Shown piece by piece: positions 7,973-16,326 of a DNA stretch of 64,000 bases (within the stretch, counting starts at the first letter, position 1; each line of letters starts with the position of its first letter). The stretch is from JACJVV01 sp964581515. GTDB lineage: Archaea > Nanobdellota > Nanobdellia > Woesearchaeales > JACJVV01. The notes under the pieces are model-generated. The model made no database searches and was not told where the DNA came from. It saw only the letters and a program-made list of their open reading frames with translations. The translations under genes were made by a program, and so were the position numbers. The stretch is taken from the NCBI GenBank assembly GCA_964581515.1, contig CAZOOV010000010.1, forward strand, positions 50,247 to 114,246, read 5' to 3'.

Positions 7973-10609
7973 ATGGAGTATTACAGACAAAGTGTTGATT
8001 CAATACTGAAGGGACTTGGTGCTGATGCAAATGGACTTTCACAATCTGAAGTAGATAAAAGGCTTAAGGAAGAAGGCTATAATCAGATTGAGACAAAATC
8101 TGAGATTCATCCATTTAAGATATTCATTGCACAATTTAAGAGTTTCATAATATATATACTTCTTTTTGCAGTAGTTTTCTCACTTCTTATAGGAGAATAT
8201 GTTGATTCTGTGATAATCCTTCTTATACTTCTTGCAAATGCATTGATTGGATTTTTTCAGGAACTTAATGCAGAGAAATCACTTGAAGCGCTTAAGAAGA
8301 TGACGCAAATAACTGCAAATGTCTATAGGGATGGAAAGATGATCAAGGTTGATTCTAAGTTTCTTGTTCCTGGAGATATAATACATCTTGAAGCAGGTGA
8401 TAAGGTGCCTGCAGATGCAAGGATAATAGAAGCTAATAGGATGAAAGTGGAAGAAGCAGCGCTTACAGGTGAAAGTGTCCCTGAGATGAAAAATCCTGAC
8501 GCTTTGACAAAAGAGACTCCGCTTGGTGACAGGAAAAGCATGCTTTATTCTTCAACTACAATCGTTGAAGGGACAGGAAAAGCTGTTGTTGTAAGGACAG
8601 GCATGAAGACTGAGATAGGAAAGATTACTGATCTTCTAAAACAGACGGAAGATACCCAGACTCCACTCCAAAAAAGGCTTGATTCTTTCGGAAAGAAGCT
8701 TGGTTATGTAATAATTGTAATATGTGCAATCGTATTCTTTGCATCATTTCTCAAGGCAAGCTTGAATTCAGGACTATCAAAGCATGCTGTAATAGAGATA
8801 ATATTTGTTGCAATAAGTCTTGCAGTTGCAGCAATACCTGAAGGGTTGCCTGCAGTAGTAACAATAGCTTTGAGCATAGGTGTCAAAAGACTCCTGAAGA
8901 AGAAGGCTCTTGTAAAGAATCTCTCTTCTGTTGAGACTCTTGGAAGCTGTGATGTGATATGCACAGATAAGACTGGAACATTGACAAAAAATGAGATGAC
9001 TGTAAAGAAAGCATGGACTCTTGGAGAAGAGGCTGATATTGAAGGGCTTGGTTATAAGCCAGAAGGAAAAGTATCAAATAAGCTTGATGATAGGCTCTAT
9101 AAGGTGGGTATGGTATGTAACAATGCTTCACTTTTTGAAGAGAAGGAACAATGGAAGATAACTGGTGATCCTACTGAAGCAGCACTTATTGTCAGTGCTA
9201 AGAAAGCAGGGGTAGATATTAAACTGAAAAGAAAGGATGAAATTCCTTTTGATTCAACAAGAAAAATGATGAGTGTGCTTGTTGAAGAAAATGGAAAGTT
9301 GGTCACTTATACAAAAGGTGCTCCTGATCAAATATTGAAACAATGTGAGACTGTGCTTGTAAATGGTAAAAGAGAGAGGCTGACAAAGGAGTTGCGTCAG
9401 AAAATATTGAAGCAGAATGAAGCATATGCTTCTGATGAGATGAGAGTCCTTGCTTTTGCATATAAGGAGATAACTGATCCTAAGCAATTCACTGAGGAAG
9501 AGCTTGTGTTTACAGGTATGCAGGCAATGATCGATCCTCCAAGGCATGATGTTATTGAATCTATAAAGGTTACAAAGAAGGCAGGCATACGTGTAATAAT
9601 GATCACAGGCGATTATAAGGCTACTGCTGTAGCTATCGGAAAAGAGATAGGCATCGAAGGCAAGGTGCTTGCTGGTGATGAGGTTGAGAAACTCAGCGAT
9701 GAAGAGTTGAGAGAGGCCTTGAAGGATAATACTAATATATTTGCAAGGGTCATACCTGAACATAAGCAGAGGATTGTCAATGCACTTCAGGAACTAAAAT
9801 ATACAGTTGCTATGACTGGTGATGGGGTCAATGATGCTCCTGCACTTAAGAAGGCAGATATCGGTGTTGCTGTAGGCAGCGGTACTGAGGTTGCTAAAGA
9901 AGCAAGTGATTTCATATTGCTTGATGACAGTTTTACAAATATTGTAAATGCCATTGAAGAAGGAAGAGGCATATATGATAATATTCAGAAATCCATAATG
10001 CTGTTGCTATCAGGCAACATTGGAGAAGTATTGATAATATTCTTGGCAGTCGTATTCGGCGCTAATCTGCCACTTACTGCTATTTTATTATTGTGGATCA
10101 ATCTTATAACGGATGGAGCTCCTGCTTTAGCTTACAGCGTCGATCCATATGGCAAGGATATAATGATGAGAAAGCCAAAGCATCATGCTGAAGGAATATT
10201 ACCTAAATCAAAGGCTATACTAATCGGAGCTTTAGGCTTTGTCGGAAGCATTATTGCATTAGTAATATTTTATTTGAATGGTGGAAGATCAGAAGGAGCT
10301 GAGCTTGTTGTAGCCCAGACTATAATATTTAATTTTGTTGTGTTGTATGAGATTATACTTGTGTTCCTTATAAGAGGAGATTATAATGTCAAGTTCTTCT
10401 CTAATAAATGGCTATGGGCAGCAGTAGTATTCTCTCTAGGTATCCAGGCTATATTGATGTATACTCCTCTGAGAGGACTCTTCAAGATTGCAGCATTAGG
10501 ATGGTCTCACATGCTTACATTAGCATATGCAGGAGCAGCATTCTATATATTTGCGGTGCTGTATTACTTCATTTTGCATAAACGTTTTAAACAGAGACTT
10601 CCAGTATGA
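7973..10609 (+). CDS. P-type Ca2+-transporting-like ATPase (P2A/P2B type)
   Basis: 878 residues, the length of SERCA/PMR1-like bacterial pumps. It couples ATP hydrolysis to cation export, most likely Ca2+. Visible motifs: N-terminal cation-ATPase domain, TGES dephosphorylation loop (~164), PEGLPAVV in helix M4 (ion site), CTDKTGTLT with the phosphorylated Asp (~331), TGDPTE and KGAPD nucleotide-domain motifs, and TGDGVNDAPALKKADIGVA hinge (~615). About ten membrane segments. The ATG at 7973 is preferred to a TTG two codons upstream. It follows gap by 10 nt, so the two are probably co-transcribed. PEGLP fits Ca2+ or Mn2+ more than Na+/K+. Confidence 0.93.
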   Translation: MEYYRQSVDSILKGLGADANGLSQSEVDKRLKEEGYNQIETKSEIHPFKIFIAQFKSFIIYILLFAVVFSLLIGEYVDSVIILLILLANALIGFFQELNAEKSLEALKKMTQITANVYRDGKMIKVDSKFLVPGDIIHLEAGDKVPADARIIEANRMKVEEAALTGESVPEMKNPDALTKETPLGDRKSMLYSSTTIVEGTGKAVVVRTGMKTEIGKITDLLKQTEDTQTPLQKRLDSFGKKLGYVIIVICAIVFFASFLKASLNSGLSKHAVIEIIFVAISLAVAAIPEGLPAVVTIALSIGVKRLLKKKALVKNLSSVETLGSCDVICTDKTGTLTKNEMTVKKAWTLGEEADIEGLGYKPEGKVSNKLDDRLYKVGMVCNNASLFEEKEQWKITGDPTEAALIVSAKKAGVDIKLKRKDEIPFDSTRKMMSVLVEENGKLVTYTKGAPDQILKQCETVLVNGKRERLTKELRQKILKQNEAYASDEMRVLAFAYKEITDPKQFTEEELVFTGMQAMIDPPRHDVIESIKVTKKAGIRVIMITGDYKATAVAIGKEIGIEGKVLAGDEVEKLSDEELREALKDNTNIFARVIPEHKQRIVNALQELKYTVAMTGDGVNDAPALKKADIGVAVGSGTEVAKEASDFILLDDSFTNIVNAIEEGRGIYDNIQKSIMLLLSGNIGEVLIIFLAVVFGANLPLTAILLLWINLITDGAPALAYSVDPYGKDIMMRKPKHHAEGILPKSKAILIGALGFVGSIIALVIFYLNGGRSEGAELVVAQTIIFNFVVLYEIILVFLIRGDYNVKFFSNKWLWAAVVFSLGIQAILMYTPLRGLFKIAALGWSHMLTLAYAGAAFYIFAVLYYFILHKRFKQRLPV

Positions 10610-10649
10610 GAAGAATCGTTCCAATAATGGAAACTGAGGTTTAACCTAC

Positions 10650-11513
10650 ATGCTATGGATTGTACTCATACTCATATCGGCGTTCCTTCTTAGTGTGAGG
10701 GATATATTTATGAAGCATTGTCTTAAAGAGGAGCATGCTTTACCTTCAATGTTTTGGATTAGTTTTTTTCTTCTTTTGCTTTCAGTGGCTTTTGTTGGAT
10801 CTATTAATTTTATCTTATCATGGCAAACTATGCTTTTGATTGCTGTTAAATCATTGATATTAGCATTTGCATGGTATTTTGTAACACATGCTCTTCGTAA
10901 GATGGATGTTTCACTTGTAGCTCCTATGAGAAATATCAGTCCTGTTTTTCTGCTTTTCTTGAGTTTTTTCATACTTAATGAGAAGCTTTCATTATTGCAG
11001 TATTTTGGTGTATTTGTAGTTATAGGTGGATCTTATATTTTGGAATTGAGGAGTATAAAGCGACCTTTTGAGCCATTCTTGCTTTTGAAGAGTAAGCGTT
11101 TTTTACTTCTTTTGTTAGCACTTGTGCTGATGAGCATATGTGCAATAATGGATAAATACATCATGTTTAGTCTTAATTTTCAGACATATATGTTCTATAA
11201 TTATGTGTTCTTGACTATATTTGTATTCTGCTTTATATTTTTTAAAAAGCATCACAAAACAATTACACAACCACTTAAACATCATTATCATTATTTTATC
11301 CTTATATCGTTATTATTGTTCTTTGCTGATATGCTTTATCTTTATGTTGTTGCAATGCCTGGTGTTCCTATAAGCCTAATAATTCCTTTGAAAAGGCTTT
11401 CAGGAGTGTTTACAGTGTTCTTTGGAGGACGGCTGATGCATGAAGAAAGGATAATGCACAAAGGGATGGCAAGCTGTTTGATGGTATGTGGATTGTTCTT
11501 CTTGTTTGTTTAG
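10650..11513 (+). CDS. EamA/DMT-family transporter
   Basis: 287 residues with about ten hydrophobic helices in two halves of five, the EamA (drug/metabolite transporter) architecture. The end of the first half reads FILNEKLSLLQYFGVFVVIGG, a typical EamA boundary, and the second half ends with the matching MHEERIMHKGMASCLMVCGLFF. Substrates of the family include amino acids, nucleotide sugars and other metabolites; none can be assigned here. It lies 40 nt after the P-type ATPase in the same direction and may be a third gene of that operon. Confidence 0.8.
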   Translation: MLWIVLILISAFLLSVRDIFMKHCLKEEHALPSMFWISFFLLLLSVAFVGSINFILSWQTMLLIAVKSLILAFAWYFVTHALRKMDVSLVAPMRNISPVFLLFLSFFILNEKLSLLQYFGVFVVIGGSYILELRSIKRPFEPFLLLKSKRFLLLLLALVLMSICAIMDKYIMFSLNFQTYMFYNYVFLTIFVFCFIFFKKHHKTITQPLKHHYHYFILISLLLFFADMLYLYVVAMPGVPISLIIPLKRLSGVFTVFFGGRLMHEERIMHKGMASCLMVCGLFFLFV

Positions 11514-11565
11514 AAATTATGTCTAATAGAAAAAGATAAATTAAAAAAAAGAAAAAATAAAGGAA

Positions 11566-12156
11566 TTATTTGACTTCTACAACAAGATAACCCATCTTGC
11601 TGTGCATTATTGGATTGCCTTCGATTATAGTATTATAATCTATGCTTAGGTCGCTCTTGAATCTCTCATCAGATATCATGCCTTCGCAAGGGATAGTGAG
11701 TTTTTCTGTTGATCCTTCTTTAAATGTATCTATTGTTGCTGAAGCATCGTTCTCACAATCATCAACATAAAGAGTTACGTCAACCATTTCCATTCCTAAT
11801 CCATTATTTATGAGAATAGTTATTTCACCATCCTCTGCTGTGAAGTCCATACATGTTAGTCCGGGTGCAAGTTCGCATTTATCTGGAATCATTCTTGCTG
11901 GATTTAGTACTCCAAAGAATGCTAATGACATTATTGGAACTATGAATATTATTCCTATCACTAATCCTACTAAAGGAAGCACTAATCCTGTTATTGCCAT
12001 GCCTCTTCCTGAGCCTGGTTCTTTTGATTTTACTATTGCAACTATTCCTATTACAATTGCTGCTATCCATATGAGCCAACCTATTATAGGAACCCATCCT
12101 ATCAAGAATGCTAGTATTCCGAAAACAAGTGCTGTTATTGAAAGGCCTTTAGCCAT
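11566..12156 (-). CDS. DUF4190-like membrane protein with extracytoplasmic domain
   Basis: 196 residues. Residues ~5-40 form a Gly/Ile-rich hairpin of two membrane helices (ITALVFGILAFLIGW, IAAIVIGIVAIVKSKE), followed by a third (~54-85). This GxxA/GIVAI pattern is that of DUF4190. The remaining ~110 residues are polar, with four Cys (CELAPGLTC, DDCEND, IPCEG) that could form disulfides outside the cell. A strong Shine-Dalgarno (GAGGTGAT, 3-4 nt before the ATG) marks the start. Function unknown. Confidence 0.7.
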   Translation of the reverse strand: MAKGLSITALVFGILAFLIGWVPIIGWLIWIAAIVIGIVAIVKSKEPGSGRGMAITGLVLPLVGLVIGIIFIVPIMSLAFFGVLNPARMIPDKCELAPGLTCMDFTAEDGEITILINNGLGMEMVDVTLYVDDCENDASATIDTFKEGSTEKLTIPCEGMISDERFKSDLSIDYNTIIEGNPIMHSKMGYLVVEVK

Positions 12157-12260
12157 ATTATCACCTCAAAGCGTTTTATGTATTTTTAGAAGTGAATTAT
12201 ATAAAACTTTTGAGAAATAAAGCAGAAATCAAAAAATAAAAAAAAAGAAAAAAAATATAT

Positions 12261-12674
12261 TTAGTCTTTTTTCCAAGCTAATATGCCAATAAGGACTAGT
12301 CCCCAAATTCCTCCAAGACCTGGAATCAGTGTTAACAATACTGTCCATCCTGGGAAGTTTCTTTTTTCACATATTCTCCACATGGATATTATTGCAAGGA
12401 CTGCTACAGCAATACTGACAAGTATACCTACAAATGGTATAAATGCTCCTATCAATAAGAAAACCCATGCCCAGTGAAAACCACCTAAACTGAGAACTAA
12501 GGCAAAGTTAGCGTATGGTATCCACGCAAGCCAAGGATGCGGATCGTTTAGTCTTTTTGCTATACTCATTAATGCTAGTGCACTATATACATATATTGCA
12601 ATACCAATTACGAAGAATACAGCAATAAAAGCTCCAAACATTGCAAGTAAGCCTGCTATCATTGGATCTGCCAT
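12261..12674 (-). CDS. Small multi-pass membrane protein (DUF5684-like)
   Basis: 137 residues with about four membrane helices. The centre reads ALMSIAKRLNDPHPWLAWIP and later RICEKRNFPGWTVLLTLIPG, resembling small proteins of the DUF5684 type, whose role is unknown. A perfect Shine-Dalgarno GGAGGTGG lies 5 nt before the ATG, unusual for this window. It is followed downstream in the same direction by the DUF4190-like gene after a ~100-nt gap, but a TATA-like motif (TATAAAAG... region near 12200) suggests separate transcription. Confidence 0.65.
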   Translation of the reverse strand: MADPMIAGLLAMFGAFIAVFFVIGIAIYVYSALALMSIAKRLNDPHPWLAWIPYANFALVLSLGGFHWAWVFLLIGAFIPFVGILVSIAVAVLAIISMWRICEKRNFPGWTVLLTLIPGLGGIWGLVLIGILAWKKD

Positions 12675-12803
12675 TTAACCACCTCCAAAGTGTTTTAAGT
12701 GTTTTTTAAGTGTGTTTTTTATAAAACTTTTGAGAAATTAAGGCATTTATTTAATAGGATAAGTCAAATAAGATTATGAAATAATTTAGAGAAATAAAGA
12801 AGT

Positions 12804-13310
12804 TTAGAACATAGCTGCCATGAAAGCAAATGCTACTACCATCATCACTATCCAACTTATTATCGCTAATGCAACTCTCATGCCAAAGAATACTAACCAG
12901 ACTAACCAAGCTTTTCCCCATGTTATGATGTAGAACTTCTTTATGAGGAAAACCATGAGTAACATGCTGATGCATACCCAGCCGATGAATTTTAGAGCGT
13001 AAGGTATTATGACCATAGCTATCATCATAGTACTTGCCCCAGCTCCATATCGATATGAACTGCTGAGTCCGTAAGTTATGCCCAGACTTATCATAGATAT
13101 GATAAATTCTCCAAGGACAAGAAATAAAGTTGCTTTGATTGCTGTTTTATATCTTTTATCTGCGAGTTTGAATATTTTAGAAGATAGCCAAAGGAAAAGA
13201 CCAAGAAGCGGGATTGAAATCAATGCTCAAACTATTAGGTATATAGATGAGAAGATTATACCTCCCATATTTCCTAAGCCAGGATATCCTGCTGATGCGA
13301 ATATTGCCAT
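12804..13310 (-). pseudogene. Small membrane protein interrupted by an in-frame TGA
   Basis: An ATG at 13308-13310 has a TATA box (TTTATATA, ~13333-13340) about 26 nt upstream, the standard leaderless spacing here. It opens 27 codons (MAIFASAGYPGLGN...SSIYLIV), then a TGA at 13227-13229, then the same frame continues for ~140 codons as a four-helix membrane protein (ALISIPLLGLFLWLSSK...). A TTG at 13221-13223 could restart translation, but it lies in the first membrane helix. A single change of TGG to TGA (Trp) would explain this. It may be a real nonsense mutation, a sequencing error or rare readthrough; TGA is a normal stop in many other genes here. Confidence 0.6.
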
Positions 13311-13404
13311 TATTGTGTCTTATTGAATAGTTCTATATAAATCTTTTTGAGAGAATTTCCAGATTATCCGTTAATCTATCGTAATATGTCTACTAATCAT
13401 ATGT

Positions 13405-15324
13405 TTACCAGAAGAATTCAACTAATTCTGCTTTGTATTCTTTTGTAACTTTTAATTTCATGTCTTTTGGAAAGCATCTGTAATAGTTGCTCCAACCATA
13501 GCGTTCATCAAGGAAGATTATGACACCTTTGTCATCTTTACTTCTGATACATCTTCCGGCGTTTTGCAGAGTCTTATTGAACGCTGGGAAAAGATAACCA
13601 TAATCCCAACCTTTGTTGAATTTTGCATCATAATAATTGATGAGTTCTTTTGTTTCAAGATCTGGTTTTTGCAGTGGAAGACCAACAATGATTACTCCTT
13701 TTAGAAAATCTCCTGGAAGGTCAATACCTTCACCATAACTTCCAGATGCGACTGCAAGTAGTCCTGCTCCTGATTCTTTGTATCCTTTAAAACGCTCTAT
13801 CATGGAATGTTTTTCTTCACTGCTCATCTTAGGATTTTCCATGAAAAGAGTTTTTTCATAAAGTGTTTTCATGTATTTGCCTATCTGCTCAAGCAGAAAA
13901 TAGCTTGGGAAAAATATTGCAAGATTTCCTTTTATGCTATTGCCAGCATCTGATGCTATCTCTGCAATACGTTTGAACTGTTCTTCGCTTCTTGCAGTAT
14001 ATTTTGTAGATGTTTCAGGTATTATCATACAAAGCCTGTTCTTTTCAGGGAATGGAGATTCATATTCTTTTTCAATCACATTACTCTGTTTGAAACCAAG
14101 AAGATCCCTATACATCGATGTTGGATTAAGCGTGCCAGACATCATGATTACAGAATGGACACTGTTCATTACATCAGATGTGAGTACGCTTGGGTCTAGG
14201 CATCTACTGCATACAGCAGTATCTTCTTCATTGAACCCTTTCTTGGTATAACAGATAAACGCTTTTTCCCATTCTTCTGCTGTTTTGCTTAAGAAAGAGT
14301 CTTTGTCCATGAATCCTTTCCATTGAGTCATGAGTTCTGCAATACTTGCTATGTATGATCTTTTCTGGTCTTTTCTGATTTCATCTCCTATGAATGTGAG
14401 ATCTTCAACAATCTTATCATAATCATCTATCTCATTTACTTTCTTGATGAAAAGATCTTTTGCAATAAGCTTTTCTGGCTCATTTGTGCTGAGATCCAGA
14501 GAAATCTTGAATATCTTATCTTTTATCTCTTTTAGTATATGTGTTGTCTCATCGTATTTGTATTTCTTAGCTTCTTTTATCGCCCTATCAAGCCTTTGTA
14601 TGCTTAATCTTTCGCTCATCAGATTTCGTATCCTTTCTGGAAGATTATGTGCTTCGTCGACTATGATTATGCAGTCTTCTAATTCCAGATTTATTCTTTT
14701 GAAGAATGCCGATTGTATAAATGGATCAAAAATATAGAAATAATCAGCTATTATTACAGATGCTTTTGCTGCTAGTTTTTGAGAAATTTCATAAGGGCAT
14801 AGTTCTTCATTTTCTGTTCTACATGCTTCAATTACTTCGTGCGTATCACTAGTACCCCTAACACTTAAATCGTTCAAGACTTTTTTGCCTCGAACACTTA
14901 ATTCAGATTTTTTACTTTTAGAGTATGTATTATTATAAAAATCACATTTTTCTTCTTCTCTTAAATTTTTACAGTATTCAGAGAATTCACCTGAGTAAAG
15001 AGTTTGGACTCCTGGCTGTAAACACATATGTTTTTTTCCTATTATATCACATACTGAGAAGTCTGCTTCGTGCTTTTTCTTTATCTGTTTTAGAGTATCA
15101 ATAGCAATCTTATGTTGTGTATGTCTTGATGTCAAAAAAAAGACTGTCTTTTTATGTTTGATAGCATAAGTTAGTGCTGGAGCAAGTGCTGCAGCTGTCT
15201 TTCCAAGACCAGTAGGTGCATGTGCAATAAGTGATTTTCCAGTTTCAAGAGCATCGCTTATTTGTGCTATAAGATCATGCTGTATGTCCCTTATTTCATC
15301 ATGAGGGAATAAGATATCATTCAT
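13405..15324 (-). CDS. XPD/Rad3/DinG-family superfamily 2 DNA helicase
   Basis: 639 residues. Walker A is APTGLGKT (residues ~36-43) and motif II is VDEAHNLPERI (~220), the DEAH form shared by XPD, DinG and FANCJ. Between them, at ~105-185, five Cys (MCLQP, EYCKN, KCDFY, ACRTENEELCP) match the position of the 4Fe-4S cluster domain that couples ATP use to 5'-3' unwinding. Motif VI region reads QNAGRCIRSKDDKG. The family acts in DNA repair and replication. Length fits archaeal XPD-like proteins. Transcribed alone leftward. Confidence 0.9.
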   Translation of the reverse strand: MNDILFPHDEIRDIQHDLIAQISDALETGKSLIAHAPTGLGKTAAALAPALTYAIKHKKTVFFLTSRHTQHKIAIDTLKQIKKKHEADFSVCDIIGKKHMCLQPGVQTLYSGEFSEYCKNLREEEKCDFYNNTYSKSKKSELSVRGKKVLNDLSVRGTSDTHEVIEACRTENEELCPYEISQKLAAKASVIIADYFYIFDPFIQSAFFKRINLELEDCIIIVDEAHNLPERIRNLMSERLSIQRLDRAIKEAKKYKYDETTHILKEIKDKIFKISLDLSTNEPEKLIAKDLFIKKVNEIDDYDKIVEDLTFIGDEIRKDQKRSYIASIAELMTQWKGFMDKDSFLSKTAEEWEKAFICYTKKGFNEEDTAVCSRCLDPSVLTSDVMNSVHSVIMMSGTLNPTSMYRDLLGFKQSNVIEKEYESPFPEKNRLCMIIPETSTKYTARSEEQFKRIAEIASDAGNSIKGNLAIFFPSYFLLEQIGKYMKTLYEKTLFMENPKMSSEEKHSMIERFKGYKESGAGLLAVASGSYGEGIDLPGDFLKGVIIVGLPLQKPDLETKELINYYDAKFNKGWDYGYLFPAFNKTLQNAGRCIRSKDDKGVIIFLDERYGWSNYYRCFPKDMKLKVTKEYKAELVEFFW

Positions 15325-15416
15325 GAAAATAGGAGAATTGGGGTTGTTTATATTGTTTTGGTTGGTATGTCTAGTGGGGGATTATAGATAGATATTGATT
15401 TGATGATAGGTAACAT

Positions 15417-15424
15417 TTATAAAG
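15417..15424 (+). promoter_or_regulatory. TATA box for the rpS15 transcription unit
   Basis: TTTATAAA at 15417-15424 predicts a transcription start near 15445-15450, about 225 nt before the S15 start codon. This is the longest leader I can infer in the window and coincides with the start of the first structured RNA element. Confidence 0.65.
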
Positions 15425-15448
15425 GAAATCCGGTTTTTAAGCAATATA

Positions 15449-15541
15449 ATCGAGAGATACGTTGGTGAAAGCTCGCGTATGCTGGAGAGAGATTGTGATC
15501 AATCATCGATCATCATGATTATTTCTCACAGTTACTTCGAT
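15449..15541 (+). ncRNA. Candidate structured RNA at the start of the rpS15 transcript
   Basis: About 93 nt whose ends pair (ATCGA 15449-15453 with TCGAT 15537-15541). Inside are an ATACG/CGTAT hairpin and a longer arm with AATCAT/ATGATT closing an 8-nt loop, so it folds as a branched structure. It begins where the TATA box predicts transcription to start. No tRNA signature (no T-loop) and no convincing C/D boxes were found. It could be a separate small RNA or the first domain of the S15 leader. Confidence 0.4.
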
Positions 15542-15553
15542 AAAAAATGAATT

Positions 15554-15655
15554 AATGTATTGCGGTCATTACTGCTGGTGCAGTAAGTCTGGCTTTTTGA
15601 TGATGTAAAGCAAAGCTTTACCAAAAAGCCAGGAATGAGACCAAGGCAATACATT
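15554..15655 (+). promoter_or_regulatory. Three-way-junction leader RNA upstream of rpS15
   Basis: Highly structured 102-nt element ending 16 nt before the S15 ATG. P1 is AATGTATTGC (15554-15563) with GCAATACATT (15646-15655), 10 bp. P2 is GGT+CATT (15564-15570) with AATG+ACC (15634-15642), with a 2-nt bulge. At the junction, a hairpin ACTGC-TGGT-GCAGT (15571-15584) and a long arm CTGGCTTTTT (15589-15598) with AAAAAGCCAG (15623-15632), capped by GTAAAGC-AAA-GCTTTAC, complete a three-way junction. S15 binds a three-way junction in 16S rRNA, so an autoregulatory site is a reasonable inference. Confidence 0.6.
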
Positions 15656-15671
15656 TAATGGAGACATAAAA

Positions 15672-16127
15672 ATGGCAAAAATGCATAGTAGAAAGAAAGG
15701 TGTTTCTGGTTCAAAAAAACCAATGGAAGCAAAAAAACCTTTCTGGACAGATAAAAAACCGAAAGAAATAGAACTTTTAGTAGCAAAACTTGCTAAGGAA
15801 GGAAACACACCATCAAAGATTGGAATCATTTTAAGAGATTCATTTGGTATACCAGATGCAAAGGTTTTCCTTGGAAAGTCAATTACACAAGTCTTAAAAG
15901 AAAAAGATCTACAAAAGGAATTACCAGAAGACCTTATGGCACTTATCAAGAAGACAGTACTTATAAGATCACATCTTGAAGAGAATAAACAAGATAAGGT
16001 TGCTAAACGTGGTATGCAGATCACAGAGAGCAAGATTAAAAGGCTTGTAAAATACTATAAGAAAACTGAAAGGCTTGCTGAAGATTGGAAATTTAATCCA
16101 GAACAAGCAAAGATGTTCTTAGAGTAA
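15672..16127 (+). CDS. rps15: 30S ribosomal protein S15 (archaeal/eukaryotic S13e form)
   Basis: 151 residues. It binds the central domain of 16S rRNA early in small-subunit assembly. The archaeal/eukaryotic N-terminal extension is present (ARKKG-like HSRKKGVSGSKKP, then PFWTDKKPKEIELLVAKLAKEG), followed by the conserved core with HLEENKQDKVAKRGM and the C-terminal RLVKYYKKTERL helix that contacts rRNA. The length is standard for archaea (bacterial S15 is ~89). The start ATG is preceded by a weak GGAGA motif and by a ~225-nt structured leader that probably controls expression. Confidence 0.96.
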   Translation: MAKMHSRKKGVSGSKKPMEAKKPFWTDKKPKEIELLVAKLAKEGNTPSKIGIILRDSFGIPDAKVFLGKSITQVLKEKDLQKELPEDLMALIKKTVLIRSHLEENKQDKVAKRGMQITESKIKRLVKYYKKTERLAEDWKFNPEQAKMFLE

Positions 16128-16192
16128 GGTTCTTATTTTATTTTTTATCTTTATTTTTTTAATTTTAATTTTTTCTGATTCTAATTTCGTAA

Positions 16193-16326
16193 GTAAAAAG
16201 TCTGCTTGCACGGCGTTATCATAATTATCTTAAGAAAAGATAATTATCGCCTCACGAGAAATGAAAACATTTCTGGGCATATAAAGCTAAATGCTTTATA
16301 TACAATAGGCAAAGCTGACTTTTTAC
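16193..16326. repeat. Structured repeat element, copy 1 (long form)
   Basis: 134-nt element with ends GTAAAAAGTC and GACTTTTTAC (10 bp), then a T-T mismatch and GCTTGC/GCAAAGC, then GGCG/CGCC extended by an 11-bp hairpin ATAATTATCTT/AAGATAATTAT. Relative to copy 2 (28085-28168) it has ~50 extra nt holding two more hairpins (AGAAATG/CATTTCT and ATATAAAGC/GCTTTATAT). Its end overlaps the stop codon of the leftward symporter gene. It lies between convergent genes, so it is either an RNA or a small palindromic mobile repeat. Confidence 0.75.

Noticed and set aside
9254..9763. Antisense open frame of 169 codons inside the P-type ATPase gene
   Set aside because: It is opposite a well-conserved gene, has no promoter or ribosome site and an implausible composition; a shadow of the coding strand.
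12804..13310. Genetic code change (TGA = Trp/Gly)
   Set aside because: Many genes with sound ends use TGA as their stop (for example 570-572, 3328-3330, 41320-41322), so only this gene is affected.
15449..15541. tRNA or C/D box RNA in the S15 leader
   Set aside because: No T-loop sequence, no acceptor fit, and no paired C (TGATGA) and D (CTGA) boxes in proper spacing.
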